Shown here: positions 51,557 to 63,092 of the stretch, piece after piece
Layout: each line of letters opens with the position of its first letter
Numbering within the stretch: position 1 is the first letter of the stretch
NCBI GenBank assembly: GCA_003439945.1
Contig: QVRM01002216.1
Coordinates: forward strand, 124,001 to 188,000
Reading direction: 5' to 3'
From: Dermanyssus gallinae
Taxonomy: Eukaryota; Arthropoda; Arachnida; Mesostigmata; Dermanyssidae
Length of the DNA stretch: 64,000 bases
Position numbers and translations under genes: made by a program
The notes under the pieces: generated by a model
The model's database searches: none
Told to the model about the DNA's origin: nothing
What the model saw: only the letters and a program-made list of their open reading frames with translations

Positions 51557-51964
51557 ACGATTGTTATGACCGCTGTGATCACCCCAACGTCCGGGGTGCC
51601 ACCATCCAAACATCCAAATAGCGTGGTAGCTGCGGCACCAAGCGACACCACTCGCTTCCTGTTCTGAACCTATGTCATGTGCGAAGAAGAAGAAGAAGAA
51701 GTCAAACAAGAAAATTCCGAGGGAATCACGCCCAAATCAGAGCAGCGTCTGACTGAACGTGAAATCAACGCACTGCTGCCGCCCCCTTCGCCCACTAGCC
51801 ACTAAATTACCCGGCTAAACGATACATGGCACTTTGTCCTGCCGTTTATTTTAATACAGCTGTGCGGCCACAAAAAGGCCAGTGACAGCAACCGCAGCAG
51901 CAACAACAATAACCGCAGTAAAAGCAATACTGACAATGTCGCATCGAACGAATATTTGAGACGA

Positions 51965-51997
<33 letters not shown>

Positions 51998-53401
51998 CGA
52001 TGGTAGTTTACTAGCGTCCATATAGGCGCGTGCAGATCGGCATGAATGACAATGACGACGGCGGTGACAATAAGTTCATAGTTGGAACTTCAGTGAACAA
52101 TGATCCTGAACAATGACGGACGACTACGTTCACATCAGTCACACAACAGTAGCGTCCTGCTGCTCTTAGTTTCTCTAGACAGATAAGCAGAAAGTCGCTA
52201 TCTGCTCGACTGTGTATGGTGGTCAAAAACGTCCTCCCTCGAATGGGCCCGACACCCCCGATCGCACGTTGTGGTCCGGCACCGTGTCCTGTTGAGCCCA
52301 ATCAGTGGGGCTAAGCAATGCAACATCACGTTGCCGGTATACACAGCGTGCCGTTGCCGATCTCTGTGTGTGTATTCCTCTAGACGTGTTAGCAGGCATG
52401 ATCACAAGCAACAACAACAACAACAACAACCGCAGCAGCAACAACAACAATACTAGGATGAAACGTGATCGTTTATCCTACACGGCGGGCACCACTAACA
52501 ACAGCATAAAAATCCGCCTGCCTGGTAACGACGCAAACTGGACACCCCGCTATTGCGTACGCGCCACGCGACAAGACATATAAGATCCGACGAACCCGAT
52601 GCTCCCCCTTAAGCACGCCGCCATATGTGCGTCCTCGTTACCTCGGCAAAACGTGAGTTGCCACCCACAGCTCGCGGGGGCTGTTTCAAGTGGGGCTGCT
52701 TAACAGGCAGAATCATCTTGTATATGTATATATATATATATATATATGATTTGCTGGGACGATCAGCATTGTATTCTTTTCTCGCTCACTCAACATTAGC
52801 TCGCTTGAAGTGCTATCGTGATACGTGCCGCCCTAACCTCTGGACGCGTTCGACTAGCGTAGGATCGTGGATGCATCGTGTATCAAAAAAAACGTGCACT
52901 GGCCATGAATGGCGTAGTCATGATAAATGACAGGGAGCTACTAGAGCAGGAGGCAGCATTATCTCAACCCCTGTCTGTCCTCACCAGTCTTCTGCCTGCC
53001 AGTCAGGAGATGGCGCAGCAAACGATAACACCCTGCATCATAAGCAGCAAAAGTTCTCCTTGAGTAGCGCGGCCTCGTTGAGGACGGGTGTCCCTCAAGC
53101 TTTTTTTTCTTTTGGCCATCTGACTATGTGTTCGTTCGGTAGTGAACAGCTCGACGAAGCGACGAAAATGACCAGCGTCATCTCGGACATCACCGAACAG
53201 TCGGGGGTCGCCCGTTCAGCTGCGACGTGACACTCGCACCAGTCATCAACGCTTTCACGACTTGTCGATTTGGGCTAAATTTCGCACAAATACAACATCC
53301 ATAGATCGAAATTAAATGCAACGGCTTCGTGTGAAACTCGGCTTGGTTTTACCAGAATCGATAATTAGAGAACAAATTGTACAGCTTATTGCATCAGGTC
53401 A
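51557..53401. other. No gene; CAA and TA tracts
   Basis: GAAGAAGAAGAA lies near 51682-51700. TA arrays lie at 51971-51998 and 52725-52747, and a (CAA)n tract at 52408-52451. The 61-codon frame at 52878-53063 has a natural composition but no recognised family. Confidence 0.45.
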
Positions 53402-53628
53402 GGTCTAGGAAGCGGCTAGTACACTAATCATGGTTGTCATCTTCCGGGCTGACGCCGGTTCGATCTTTGTTGTCGATCGCATTTTGTTTGAGCGAGGGGA
53501 AATAGGAACAGATGATAAATCCAGAGCCAGCGATCAAACCACCGCTGCCGCAGTGAATGTTGGAGATATTCTAAGTATCTCAACGTGTGGGGATACTCTA
53601 AATATGTCAACGCGTATGCTGCCGTTTT
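53402..53628 (+). mobile_element. Old diverged SINE copy, 3' end lost
   Basis: GGTCTAGG, CATGGTTGTCATCTTCCGGG, CGCCGGTTCGAT and TGTTGTCGATCGCATTTT follow the order of the 38969 copy, with many substitutions. The tail block and terminal hairpin are missing. Box B is damaged (TTCGATCTTTG), so it should not be transcribed. Confidence 0.75.
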
Positions 53629-54660
53629 AGGCGCCCCCGATATTCTGATAGAAGAAGGTAAGATGTGTAGAGAAAGAAGATTCGTCCTAATACTTTCCGC
53701 CAATATGTGAATGCGCGTCCAGCTGCCACAAATGCAATAGTGAGGCCCACCATCAGAAATAGGTTACAAAATGAAAGCTCTAGAAATAGGTTACAAAATT
53801 CCACCTCAAAAATGTGAAATTTGTGCTCTCAGTTATGACGCCAGTGTTTCTTATACGGGCGACGGAAGCTATTATTATTATTATTATTATTATTATCCGA
53901 CACGCAGCCATAATTGTCGAATTCAGCGGTGAAATAATACTTACACGCGTTACGAAGTGTACAAGGCCTGTTACCGGTTTACCAGCTAATAACGACCGGA
54001 TTTGTCCGGAGTGTCGTTCGGTTCGTGCTTTCTCTAGATGGCAACTGTACATACACTAGTTACTAATTCCCTAAATGTTGAACGCCCCCCACGCGCCCAC
54101 GTGAATAGGCGTCCCCGCGTGCGCAATCGCAGCGGTAGTCGAGGGACATCACGGATACGCCTACTTGAATTACGAGTGTATGTGTGTGCGTGTATACGTA
54201 CATATATGCAAGCATAGATATTTGCCTGTGTGTACGTGCGTATAATACGGATTTTGTTCTCTCTGACATTCGCGTCGCACGTCGTCCTGCCCAAGGGAGG
54301 CCAGGACGACGACGTCGTCCTGTAGTCGCCCGATTGCTTCCTGTTCACTGTTGTCACACATGACTTTCCCTCTCCTCCGAGCATCCGAGACCGAGCGGCT
54401 GCAGCGTACCATGACGGTGCGACGGTCGGTAGGTGGTTCCGTTGGGCCAGAGGATTAAATGCAGACTCTTCCCGTCCCCTGCCCTCCCCTTCAACATTTT
54501 GAAATTCCCTTTGAGCGAGAGGCAACGATGCAGAGCGACCGCTGGCTTCGACTGCGTTCGTTTGAACCGGCGCGACGCGCCTGGCCGGGCTACCTGGCCG
54601 CGTCGGTGTGAACCAAACTAATCTTACTTTCCCTCCCTGCGGGGAGCAGACTTTCTTCCC
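53629..54660. other. No gene; (ATT)n tract
   Basis: An ATT tract of about nine triplets lies at 53868-53896. The 163-codon minus-strand frame at 54034-54525 is unrecognised. Confidence 0.45.
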
Positions 54661-54726
54661 CGTAGAGAAGCCTCGTTCTCCCCGTAGAGAAGCCTCGTTC
54701 TCTCCGTAGAGAAGCCTCTTTCTCCT
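54661..54726. repeat. 22-bp tandem repeat, 3 copies
   Basis: CGTAGAGAAGCCTCGTTCTC starts at 54661, 54683 and 54705; the third copy has TTTC in place of GTTC. Confidence 0.9.
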
Positions 54727-54984
54727 CCGACGGCCCCGGCCACGACGACGGCAGAAGCGCGGTCGCCGCCCGTCATTTCGTTGCGCCAGGCGCTGTCCTG
54801 CCTTTTCTTGTACGCCGTACTCTTTTCCTCTCTCTCTAGCTCTTTGCCCTCCTTGATTTCCTGCTCTCTCGCTCGCCCTGGCCTTAATTCGACACTAAAA
54901 CGAAGAAGATAACAAGTCTGTTTGCGACGCCGCGAAACACTTGGCGCTTCACCGGCCCAGCAACCCACATTCGTACTCACTGGA

Positions 54985-55025
54985 GCTGGTTCTCACCTGG
55001 AAGACGGTAACGGCAAACCAACGAC
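54985..55025 (-). promoter_or_regulatory. Candidate splice or ratchet site (CAG joined to GTGAGA)
   Basis: On the minus strand TTTGCCGTTACCGTCTTCCAG is followed directly by GTGAGA, with the junction at 54997/54996. It has the form of a 3' splice site fused to a 5' splice site. The pyrimidine tract is moderate. Confidence 0.15.
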
Positions 55026-55156
55026 GACAGACCGAACTAACGAATGAGCCAAACTCTCAACGAGCAGAACTAACGTACGAATCGAGGTGGCAATGATGAA
55101 GTGTTCAGAAGTCACTTCGATCATATGATACTTGATAGAAAGCGCAAAAGAGAACG

Positions 55157-55178
55157 TTAGAGAGAGAGAGAGAGAGAG
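55157..55178. repeat. (GA)n tract
   Basis: Eleven GA dinucleotides. Confidence 0.9.
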
Positions 55179-55279
55179 CAAGGGAGACCTAGTTGGGAAC
55201 AAGGATAGAAAAATACAGCGCGCCCTGCCAAAACCAGCTGCCACGAGTCGCATAATGGACCATTAGCATAGCCGCCATC

Positions 55280-55340
55280 GTTGTTGTGGTTGTTGTGCTT
55301 GTTGTTGTTGTCCTTGTTGTTGCTGTTCGTCGTCGTCGAG
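55280..55340. repeat. (GTT)n tract
   Basis: GTTGTTGTGGTTGTTGTGC-type short field. Confidence 0.8.
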
Positions 55341-56246
55341 GTCAACGTTGCAGTACTGGAGGTGATAGTTGTAGTAGTAGCAACAATAGATTGTAACCAC
55401 CAGAATAGTGACAGTTCCTGCGCTTCTGCAAGCAGTTTTCGATCATCTTCCAGATCCTTCTCTACCCTCTCTGCCCACGCTGCCACCACCGGCGCCGCAT
55501 TTCATCATCTATTTCCGCCGTCACCACCACCACCAGCAACCACCACCCAACTATATCATCTGTGCCCCCATCTGGTCTGTGCGCTTACCTCATCATCAAC
55601 GCGGCCAGTTGCCGTCACCGCCGCTCCCGCCACGGTAGTGGGGCGGTTGTCAAGATAGGCCACTTGTACCATATGAGGACGTACAGACAAAGACACAGGC
55701 AGACGACTCTCGTTTCGGGAGCTCTGATCCTGTGGCCCTGATCCTGTGGCCCTAATCCTAGCAGCGCCGGTCCCGTTGAAACGCATGCTGGTTCGACTAC
55801 CACGAACCATGCGAAACGAGCGTCATCTAACTAAATGGTTTGCGTTAAACGGAAGGGAGTGCACACGACACAACGGTATTACGACTTCACGACCACGTAA
55901 AATGGATTCCGTGTACGAGTAAATGAAATACACAGTCCCTAATCGCACAGCGACGCTAGGCTCTCTTTCTAGTTAGCTTGGAATACGAAGAAACGAAAAG
56001 CTGTCAGAGGTACAATTTGTTACTGTTACTACAAGTCACAGTAACAGTTCGTTACTACGACCACTACTACTATTCCAACCACTTCACTCGGAACTACTTC
56101 CGTAGAGGCGACTTATTTATGTTGTGGATCCCCCTTTCCCAACTCGAACATTTTGGGTCTTCCTACGACGGACCTATCGCTATAAATTTAGACAGTGATC
56201 CTCCTAGCTAGAGTTCGAAGCTAGTGTTCCTCTGTGTTTGCGGAAA
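55341..56246. other. No gene recognised
   Basis: Unique sequence with CACCACCACCACC near 55523. A 15-bp duplication (CTGATCCTGTGGCCC) lies at 55724-55753. Nothing else is supported. Confidence 0.5.
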
Positions 56247-56273
56247 GTTATATATATATATATATATGTATAA

Positions 56274-56314
<41 letters not shown>
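56247..56314. repeat. (TA)n array
   Basis: Two TA tracts separated by TGTATAAATG, about 68 bp in all. Confidence 0.9.
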
Positions 56315-56318
<4 letters not shown>

Positions 56319-56492
56319 GCGCTTTGTCGACGTTTTGTGCTGGCCGTCTCTTGGCAGTGAAGTATTTCTATTTATACCGAGGCATATAATTGCCGAATAA
56401 ATCGAAATCGCAAAACTGGATGGAGCTCCAGCTCGGGTGGATGAAATAATTGTACTATTAGTGTACAGGACGAATGCCGTGCATTCTGTTGA

Positions 56493-56549
56493 ATCATTAT
56501 CAGTAATGAATTGGGATAATGTCTACCCCAATTCATTACTGATAATGAT
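56493..56549. repeat. Perfect 23-bp inverted repeat next to a TA tract
   Basis: ATCATTATCAGTAATGAATTGGG (56493-56515; given here as arm ends ATCATTATC and GAATTGGG) is followed after 11 bp by its exact complement (56527-56549), which runs straight into TATATATATA. It could form a stable hairpin. Confidence 0.95.
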
Positions 56550-56662
56550 ATATATATATAAATATGTGAGAGATATTTTGATCAAATAGAACCAGGATCA
56601 TACCTTAGAATTAGCGTAGGCTTAAAGGCAAGAAGAATCCACTTCGACACGATAGAACTCAC

Positions 56663-56747
56663 CTGAAACAACAAACCAGAATTACGGTTAGCTTGCTTTC
56701 TAAAAGCAATTGTCAACATCATTACGCGGTGATAATGACACCTCGAA
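56663..56747 (-). CDS. Candidate 85-bp exon (minus strand)
   Basis: On the minus strand GCGCTTTTTTATTCTCTTTTAG is a strong 3' splice site. It is followed by 85 bp open in one frame (SRCHYHRVMMLTIAFRKQAN and onwards), then TTTCAG joined to GTGAGT, a consensus 5' splice site. The other two frames are closed. The end of this stretch is itself T-rich (GTTTGTTGTTTCAG), so the last junction could also be a 3' splice site or ratchet point. The encoded stretch is basic and of unknown family. Confidence 0.25.
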
Positions 56748-57389
56748 CTAAAAGAGAATAAAAAAGCGCATTTTTGTTTTTCACAAAGCGTTATGATACG
56801 TAGGGCTGCCAATAAACGATATGAGCACTCCACTTACAACAACGGCCACCAACCATCGAAACAATGCAAATCAGCTCCTCGATAAATACTTGCTTAAGGG
56901 CATGCATATCCAAACGTTTATCTTACAGCATATTGTAGCATCGATACGAAATAGTAGCAATTATAATAAACCCACATATGTTAAAAGCACGGATACGCCT
57001 TTTGCATGTGGAACATACATCACTCATGTATATACAACAGATCACCTTCCACCAGAGGTTAATTCGCTGTGTGTACTTGCGTTTCTGTACGAAGTACAAA
57101 CATGTCATAACCGATAACGGACTTCGGCGCGTCAAAAAACACGCGGTCATGGCAAAAAAAAAACCTATATCAAGCACAGAGCCAGTATCAATGCAGAACG
57201 TATCAATGCAAAACTTTAAAAAAATACCGGCATTAGCAACCTTTCTATGCGCTCAGGAGCGGATTCGTTCGGGCTAAATAACCACTTACTTGCTTGCTTT
57301 CGCGAGACCCTCAAAGCTCCAAGCTCATAGTAGACGTACATAAATGCGTATGCAGCCAAAATCAAACAAATACCGCAATCCTGCGCACG
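56748..57389. other. No gene recognised
   Basis: AT-rich unique sequence. Frames of about 98 codons on the plus strand (56821-57117, 56978-57277) lack a recognisable domain. Confidence 0.5.

Positions 57390-57419
<30 letters not shown>
57390..57419. repeat. (TA)n array
   Basis: About 30 bp of TA, 44 bp left of the long inverted repeat. Confidence 0.9.
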
Positions 57420-57421
<2 letters not shown>

Positions 57422-57462
57422 GGGCCAGGATAGATGTCCCCTAGGACAATTACCACAAAATG

Positions 57463-57612
57463 AAAATAACCTCAAAAATATTATTGACACTAAAATGCTC
57501 CCCAGTTAATCTTGTTTCCCCTTTGGCCTGGTGTGTGTATGTATGCTTGTATATATATCTCAAGATTAACTGGGGAGTATTTTAGTGTCAATAATATTTT
57601 TGAGATTATTTT
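57463..57612. repeat. 51-bp inverted repeat with 48-bp spacer
   Basis: The left arm (57463-57513) runs from AAAATAACCTC to CAGTTAATCTT. The right arm (57562-57612) is its complement with only two mismatches, both transitions. The spacer holds GTGTGTGTATGTATG and GTATATATAT tracts. No coding content and no evident target-site duplication. Confidence 0.95.
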
Positions 57613-58493
57613 ACACACTAGATATAAACACACACATATATACACACTAGAAACCGACCACCCGGTCCGTTCGCTCCGGCGAGCAACGCGACGCATAGGC
57701 TACCGACGAGGGCAACCTCGTCGAGTCCAAATTTGCTTAGACAAGCGTGGAAACGATGCGGTGGATTCCATAACACGATATAGTCGAAGCGCGCGCGTTG
57801 CAGGCAGTGAGTCGACAAGGACGAGAGATGCGGCGCGAAGTTGATGAGGCTTGCTCATAATTCAGCGAGTGCAGCGTGGGCACACACCCCCACTCTCTTC
57901 TACAGCTACCCCACCTAACTGCCCACCTACCCCTCCCCCCCCACGAGCGACTCTTCCGACTCGTCTAGTCAAATATGTCCACATCGCTTTCAACAGAAGG
58001 ACCCAGTAGATCTCCTTTCCGCTCGGTGGCCTAATAATAGCTTGTTCATATTGAGCCGCCAGCAGAAGCACAACCACCACCACTACGCACCTTCAACCTA
58101 TCGGACTCGGAGAGTAAGTAAGTAACCAAGTACGTCTAAGTGCGTCTACCTGCCCCGATATGCCGACATATCCTCAAGATGAAGGACGATTTTGTTAGCA
58201 TACGATACCACCGCACTAATTAAATGAAGACAGGCAAGCAGGGGCAAATGCGCGTAACTAATATTTCTCGTGTGATACTGTGTTTCGTGCACTTTCCGGC
58301 TTTTATCGCGTGAACGCGATGAACAAAACGGCTGGCATAGCTAAACAGAACAGGTTTCGGAAATATGTGGCGTTGCAACACAACGATATGTTCCGTTCGA
58401 AACATGTGGATAGCATGCAATCTTCCCCAAAAACATCGTGTACGGCCTGGTAACAAAATTGATGTAGTTCTATATGTCGGAAGCAATTAATTT

Positions 58494-58494
<1 letters not shown>
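57613..58494. other. No gene recognised
   Basis: Unique sequence, partly GC-rich. The 110-codon frame at 57512-57844 starts inside the inverted repeat. Confidence 0.5.

Positions 58495-58544
<50 letters not shown>
58495..58544. repeat. (TA)n array
   Basis: About 48 bp of uninterrupted TA. Confidence 0.95.
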
Positions 58545-58546
<2 letters not shown>

Positions 58547-59232
58547 AAACAGATAATGCAAGGACAGGTGTTCAGTCACAAGGGTACGATTTGTGGCTAC
58601 AAAAAACTTCAACACAAGAGAGGTTAAACGAGAGAACAGCTCAGTCAAGCTGATCCATCAGCTGATCACCAGCTCGCCAACATTTACAAGCTTTGGCGTG
58701 GGCCGCGGCCCGTGCAAAAGCCTACACAGCTTTACACAGCGGATTGACGTGCTGCTGTATCTTGCAGGAGCGACTAAAGCGAATTAACGAAAACCAGAGA
58801 ACGAAAAACAGCTTTAGTCAAACGCTGACGCAAGCATTGTTTGTCCGTACGTGTTAGTCTATGTCAGTCCGCCTGCGACATTATTATTATTTGCACTGTA
58901 GGGAGAAGACACTTGATCGTACCACTTCGAAAAACCAAAACAAAAACCATCAACCCTATTAAACCCCCCCCAAAAAAATTGTGCTGTTATAGTTCAATCT
59001 TGATTGATCGATCGTTCGACCGATATATCTCAATCTGCACCATCCAGGATCGATGGCAGCCGTATAGCATAGCCGTAGATAATGCTAATGACAATGACAG
59101 TGTGCTAAACTAACCAATCGCCAAAACGGTTGCCACCTCTAACGTTGAAGTGTTTTTGGTTGTTGCCCTTGCGCGTCAGTCGACACGGTTCCAGGGAAAG
59201 TCTCCTCCGTACCCGCACCGATAAGTGGTTGT
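58545..59232. other. No gene recognised
   Basis: Unique sequence with short C and A runs near 58965-58978. Confidence 0.5.
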
Positions 59233-59465
59233 TGCTGTTCTTGTTGATAATGTTGTTGTTGTTGGTGGTGGTGGCGGCGGTTATTGTTGCTGCTGCTGTT
59301 GTTGTTGTTGTTGTTGGTAGCGATGGTGGTATTGTTGCTGTTGCTGTCGTAGTTGTTGTTCTTGACGTTGTTGTTGCAATTGTTGGTGTGTTACTGTTGC
59401 TGTCGTTGCCGTTGTTTTTGTGTTATTGTTGCTGCTGTTGCTGTCGTTGTTATTGTTATGGTGGC
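59233..59465. repeat. (GTT)n/(GCT)n field
   Basis: About 230 bp of GTTGTTGTTG, GGTGGTGGTGG and GCTGCTGCTG tracts. The Val/Leu/Cys frames are repeat translations. Confidence 0.9.
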
Positions 59466-60688
59466 CGTGGCTGTTATGGGTGTAAGATGTTTGTTGTGTT
59501 CACCGTTAATGCGACATTCAACCACTTCAGCTTCTGTCGCCATAAAGCTCTTGACACGACCAGATGAAAGAGAGAGAAAATAGGTAAAAACAACCGACGA
59601 CGACGACGAAGGTCGGAGGTGTGACACATTGGCATAATCACGCAGTCAGGCGCCCCCCCCCACTGGTTTGCCTATCTCCTTGCCTGTGTTGATTCCTGGA
59701 AACAGCAGCAATAGTTGCAAGCGGCCCAGCTGGCCCCGTAGTCCATCCAGTCCGCGATGGTCACAGCCGTAGAGCAAAAAAGCGTGACCGTCTGCCTGTC
59801 TGTCTGATCTTCAGCCACAGAGAGATAATCTGGCCCTATGCAGAGTCTGGCGTCTACGAGTGCGATGGCCAAGACTCATTAAAACGTACCGACTGGAGAC
59901 AAAAGATCTAGACGGGAGACACGTGGGGAAGGCTGGGAACGATAAGGGGAGGGAGAGGAAGATTGATTGAATGAAAGAGCGAGAGAGAGAGAGAGAGGAG
60001 AGAGAGAGAGGTAATGCCAGGAATATAAAGCAGATCGTACTGTAAAGGGGAGAACAAAAGAGGCAACACCTGACCAAAGTCCCACACAGCGTGCCGATCT
60101 ATTGGCTGCGGAGTGATTGTGTTAGATTGAATCTCACCCCCTACCCCACATATATATATATACGGAGAAGAGGGGGAGAGATAAAGAGAGAGAAAACCTT
60201 GTTTTCTGTGCACGCTTTGCCTTCTGATCACACCCGCAACAGCCAACCATTCGGATACCCTCGAGGGGGGCATGGCAGATGCCAAGGCCCGGATCACAAT
60301 CATCATCACAACCATCACCATCGTCGAAGTCGTGGCTCTCGCCGCTCCCTTTTGTCGGCGTGGTGCCGTTGCTTTGAGGCTCACCAGATACTCGCGAGCT
60401 GAGCACATGCTGAACCAGCGCGAACATAGCAGGTCACATCAATATGAGGCGAGGATATCACATATTAGTTTCTTTCCTGCCTGCCTTCCTGGTTGGGGGG
60501 AGGGGGGCGGGGGGCAACAGGTTATCTGCTGGGGTTGTGGGGACCTATGAGCGCTGCTTCGTCGCCGCTGCTGCGACGACGGGAGGTTGGTGAGTTGAGA
60601 GTGCGTTTTACTTGGTCGGCGTCGCCGTCCAATAAACGAAAACCTCACATGTTGTCGATATCACAGTGTGACGGCGTTACTAATAAAA
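59466..60688. other. No gene; (GA)n and G runs
   Basis: GAGAGAGAG tracts at 59978-60012 and 60175-60193, a C run near 59655, a short TA tract at 60150-60162 and G-rich sequence near 60495-60515. Frames of 90-166 codons are unrecognised. Confidence 0.5.
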
Positions 60689-60902
<214 letters not shown>

Positions 60903-60928
60903 ATATATATATATATATATATATGTAT

Positions 60929-61328
60929 AGGGAAAGGGAGGAGCGCAACACGCAATGGATGCGTTACACGTCTGTGTTGGCTGCTTCTATTTCAGTCGAT
61001 TATACTCACCATTTCGACCATACGCTATATGATACGAGACCATACGTATAACATCGTCACGCATATATATAGAGTTCTCTCTCTCTCTCTCGCTCTCTAT
61101 ACTCTCGAATTATCGAAGTAGCGACAAGTGTTACTCACAGCATTGACCCAGAGAGAAACTACAGCTAGTTATTAATAGCTTATTCAATGCAATAATGACA
61201 GTAAACATTAGGGCCCTACCAAATAGCGTAGGGAAGATGAGCACTGCAATTCGCTCCCTTATTTACCACATTGAGGGCCAGCGAGCGCCTAATATAGGTT
61301 GCACAGATTAAAAAGAATTCTCAGCTCA

Positions 61329-61330
<2 letters not shown>
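60929..61330. other. No gene; CT tract
   Basis: Unique sequence with a CT tract at 61073-61097. Confidence 0.5.

Positions 61331-61387
<57 letters not shown>
61331..61387. repeat. (TA)n array, left flank of MITE-like copy B
   Basis: About 57 bp of TA with one TGTA step, running into the hairpin element. Confidence 0.9.
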
Positions 61388-61388
<1 letters not shown>

Positions 61389-61461
61389 GGCTACAAAAGT
61401 TTTTTCGGTTTTGTCCGTAAAGAATCGTTATAAAATTCGAAAAAACTTTTTTGTATACCTA
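61388..61461. mobile_element. MITE-like hairpin element, copy B, inside (TA)n
   Basis: GGCTACAAAAGTTTTTTCGG, TGTCCGTAAAGAATCGTTAT and AAAATTCGAAAAAAC followed by TTTTTTGTATACC align with copy A (547-614) in order. Differences are a 4-bp insertion after CGG and a 5-bp insertion before TTGTA. It keeps inverted ends and TA arrays on both sides. Confidence 0.6.
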
Positions 61462-61490
61462 TTATATATATATATATATATATATGTATA
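61462..61490. repeat. (TA)n array, right flank of MITE-like copy B
   Basis: About 27 bp of TA followed by TGTATAT. Confidence 0.9.
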
Positions 61491-61985
61491 TCTGCAATGC
61501 TTCAAAAAATATCTTCGATGGAGTATGTGTTTCGCGCTTACCTACATATACATACATTTACTTATATATGAAAACATGAACTGTGCCCCTGTGCGTGTGT
61601 ACGTGTGGAGGTGTACACTTGTTGCTCTTCTTCAATTCTAATCCATCCGGCAACGTGACACTGGCCCGACGTTTGTCTCGTGTGCGAACAGAATGCAATT
61701 CTGTGTTGTTGTTGTTGTTGCTGTTGTTTGTGCCAGCGCTATATGTATACCGATAGCAGATCGGCGGACTGCTGGCTGCCTCTGGTGATGATCTGGTGCT
61801 TGTTGCCAACTGTGCTGCAGCTGCTGCCGCCACGTGGCGACACCGTGATCATCGGCCGTACCAGAAGAGTGCGTACGACTTACTCATCTTAGAGCCTGCA
61901 AGGTCACGAATGCGAAGTGTGCGCGGGCCCGGTACGCATATGGCGGTGTCCGCGTACGTGCTTGTATATCGGAAATATGATGACG
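61491..61985. other. No gene; GTT tract
   Basis: GTTGTTGTTGTTG at 61704-61727. The rest is unique with no recognisable frame. Confidence 0.5.
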
Positions 61986-61999
61986 ACAACAACGACCGC

Positions 62000-62033
<34 letters not shown>

Positions 62034-62106
62034 GCAACAACAACGACGATGACGACGACGACCACAACAACGACGACGACGACGACAACAACAACAACAA
62101 CGACCT
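61986..62106. repeat. CAA/GAC trinucleotide field
   Basis: A pure CAA run (about 61998-62040) followed by GACGACGACAACAAC. Confidence 0.95.
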
Positions 62107-62253
62107 CAACAATGACGACTACATGTGGGTTCGTCAATATGGCGGCACGCACGGTCAGCTGTTCTGGCCGACGTTTCCAAATGGATTCACGTGAATTTCA
62201 GTCGAAGATTCTACCAGAATAGACCGACTTACGATGAGATGGAACGACAAATG

Positions 62254-62476
62254 CAGCAGCAGCAACAACAACAACAATAACAACAACAGCAACAACAACA
62301 GTAGCAACAACAGTAACAACAACAACAACAGTAACAACAACAACAGTAACAACAGCAACAACAGTAACAACAACAACAGTAACAACAACAGCAACAACAA
62401 CAACAACAACAGTAGCAACAACAACAACAGTAACAACAGCAACAACAGTAACAACAACAACAACGACGACGACGAC
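62254..62476. repeat. Long (CAA)n field with CAGTAA steps
   Basis: About 220 bp of CAACAACAACAGTAACAA units ending in GACGACGAC. Poly-Leu, poly-Val and poly-Cys frames on the minus strand are artefacts of this tract. Confidence 0.95.
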
Positions 62477-62615
62477 AATCCACGACATCCATGGCACGCC
62501 ACCATAACTCGTCTTCGTCGGTGGAGCAAAGCCAGCTTGCCAGAAAGTTAACAATGGTTAATAATACAAATGGTTAAGAAGGCACTACTAGCGTGTTGAG
62601 ATACAGCGGAGAGAC

Positions 62616-62635
62616 AGAGAGAGAGAGAGAGAGAG
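62616..62635. repeat. (GA)n tract
   Basis: About ten GA dinucleotides. Confidence 0.9.
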
Positions 62636-62679
62636 CCGATACTGCTGACACGGAACTGACAGACGTCGGCAACAGTCAA

Positions 62680-62758
62680 AGCCATTGAAGATGACTGCAT
62701 GTGATGATAACGTTGAATAGTTAAATGTTACTTACTTATTAATAGGAGATCAATCACG

Positions 62759-62798
<40 letters not shown>

Positions 62799-62873
62799 AA
62801 TGATCACCTATTCATAGGTAAGTAACATTTAACTATCAAACGTTATCATCACATGCAGTCCTCTTCAATGGCT
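62680..62873. repeat. 81-bp inverted repeat with (TA)n at its apex
   Basis: The left arm (62680-62760) begins AGCCATTGAAGATGACTGCA; the right arm (62793-62873) is its complement with about 9 differences in 80 bp. The spacer (62761-62792) is almost entirely TA. The arms have no coding content. It is a fold-back structure, possibly a MITE or the product of template switching at the TA array. Confidence 0.95.
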
Positions 62874-63008
62874 CTGTATATATAAATATACGTATAAATA
62901 CGTAAATACATGCATACAATGTGTATATAGATATATTGTACTATGTATGTATATATTTAGCGTGTGAATGCTCTCATATCAGCTCAAAACCGGCTCTCTG
63001 CCGGTATC
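62874..63008. other. AT-rich spacer
   Basis: TATA-, ATAC- and ACAT-like short tracts; nothing else. Confidence 0.6.

Positions 63009-63089
<81 letters not shown>
63009..63089. repeat. (TA)n array
   Basis: About 80 bp of TA with one TAAATA step. Confidence 0.95.

Positions 63090-63092
<3 letters not shown>

Noticed and set aside
62155..62554. Poly-Leu, poly-Val, poly-Cys and poly-Asn frames over the CAA field
   Set aside because: All frames are open because CAA/GTT repeats contain no stops; none has a non-repetitive domain.
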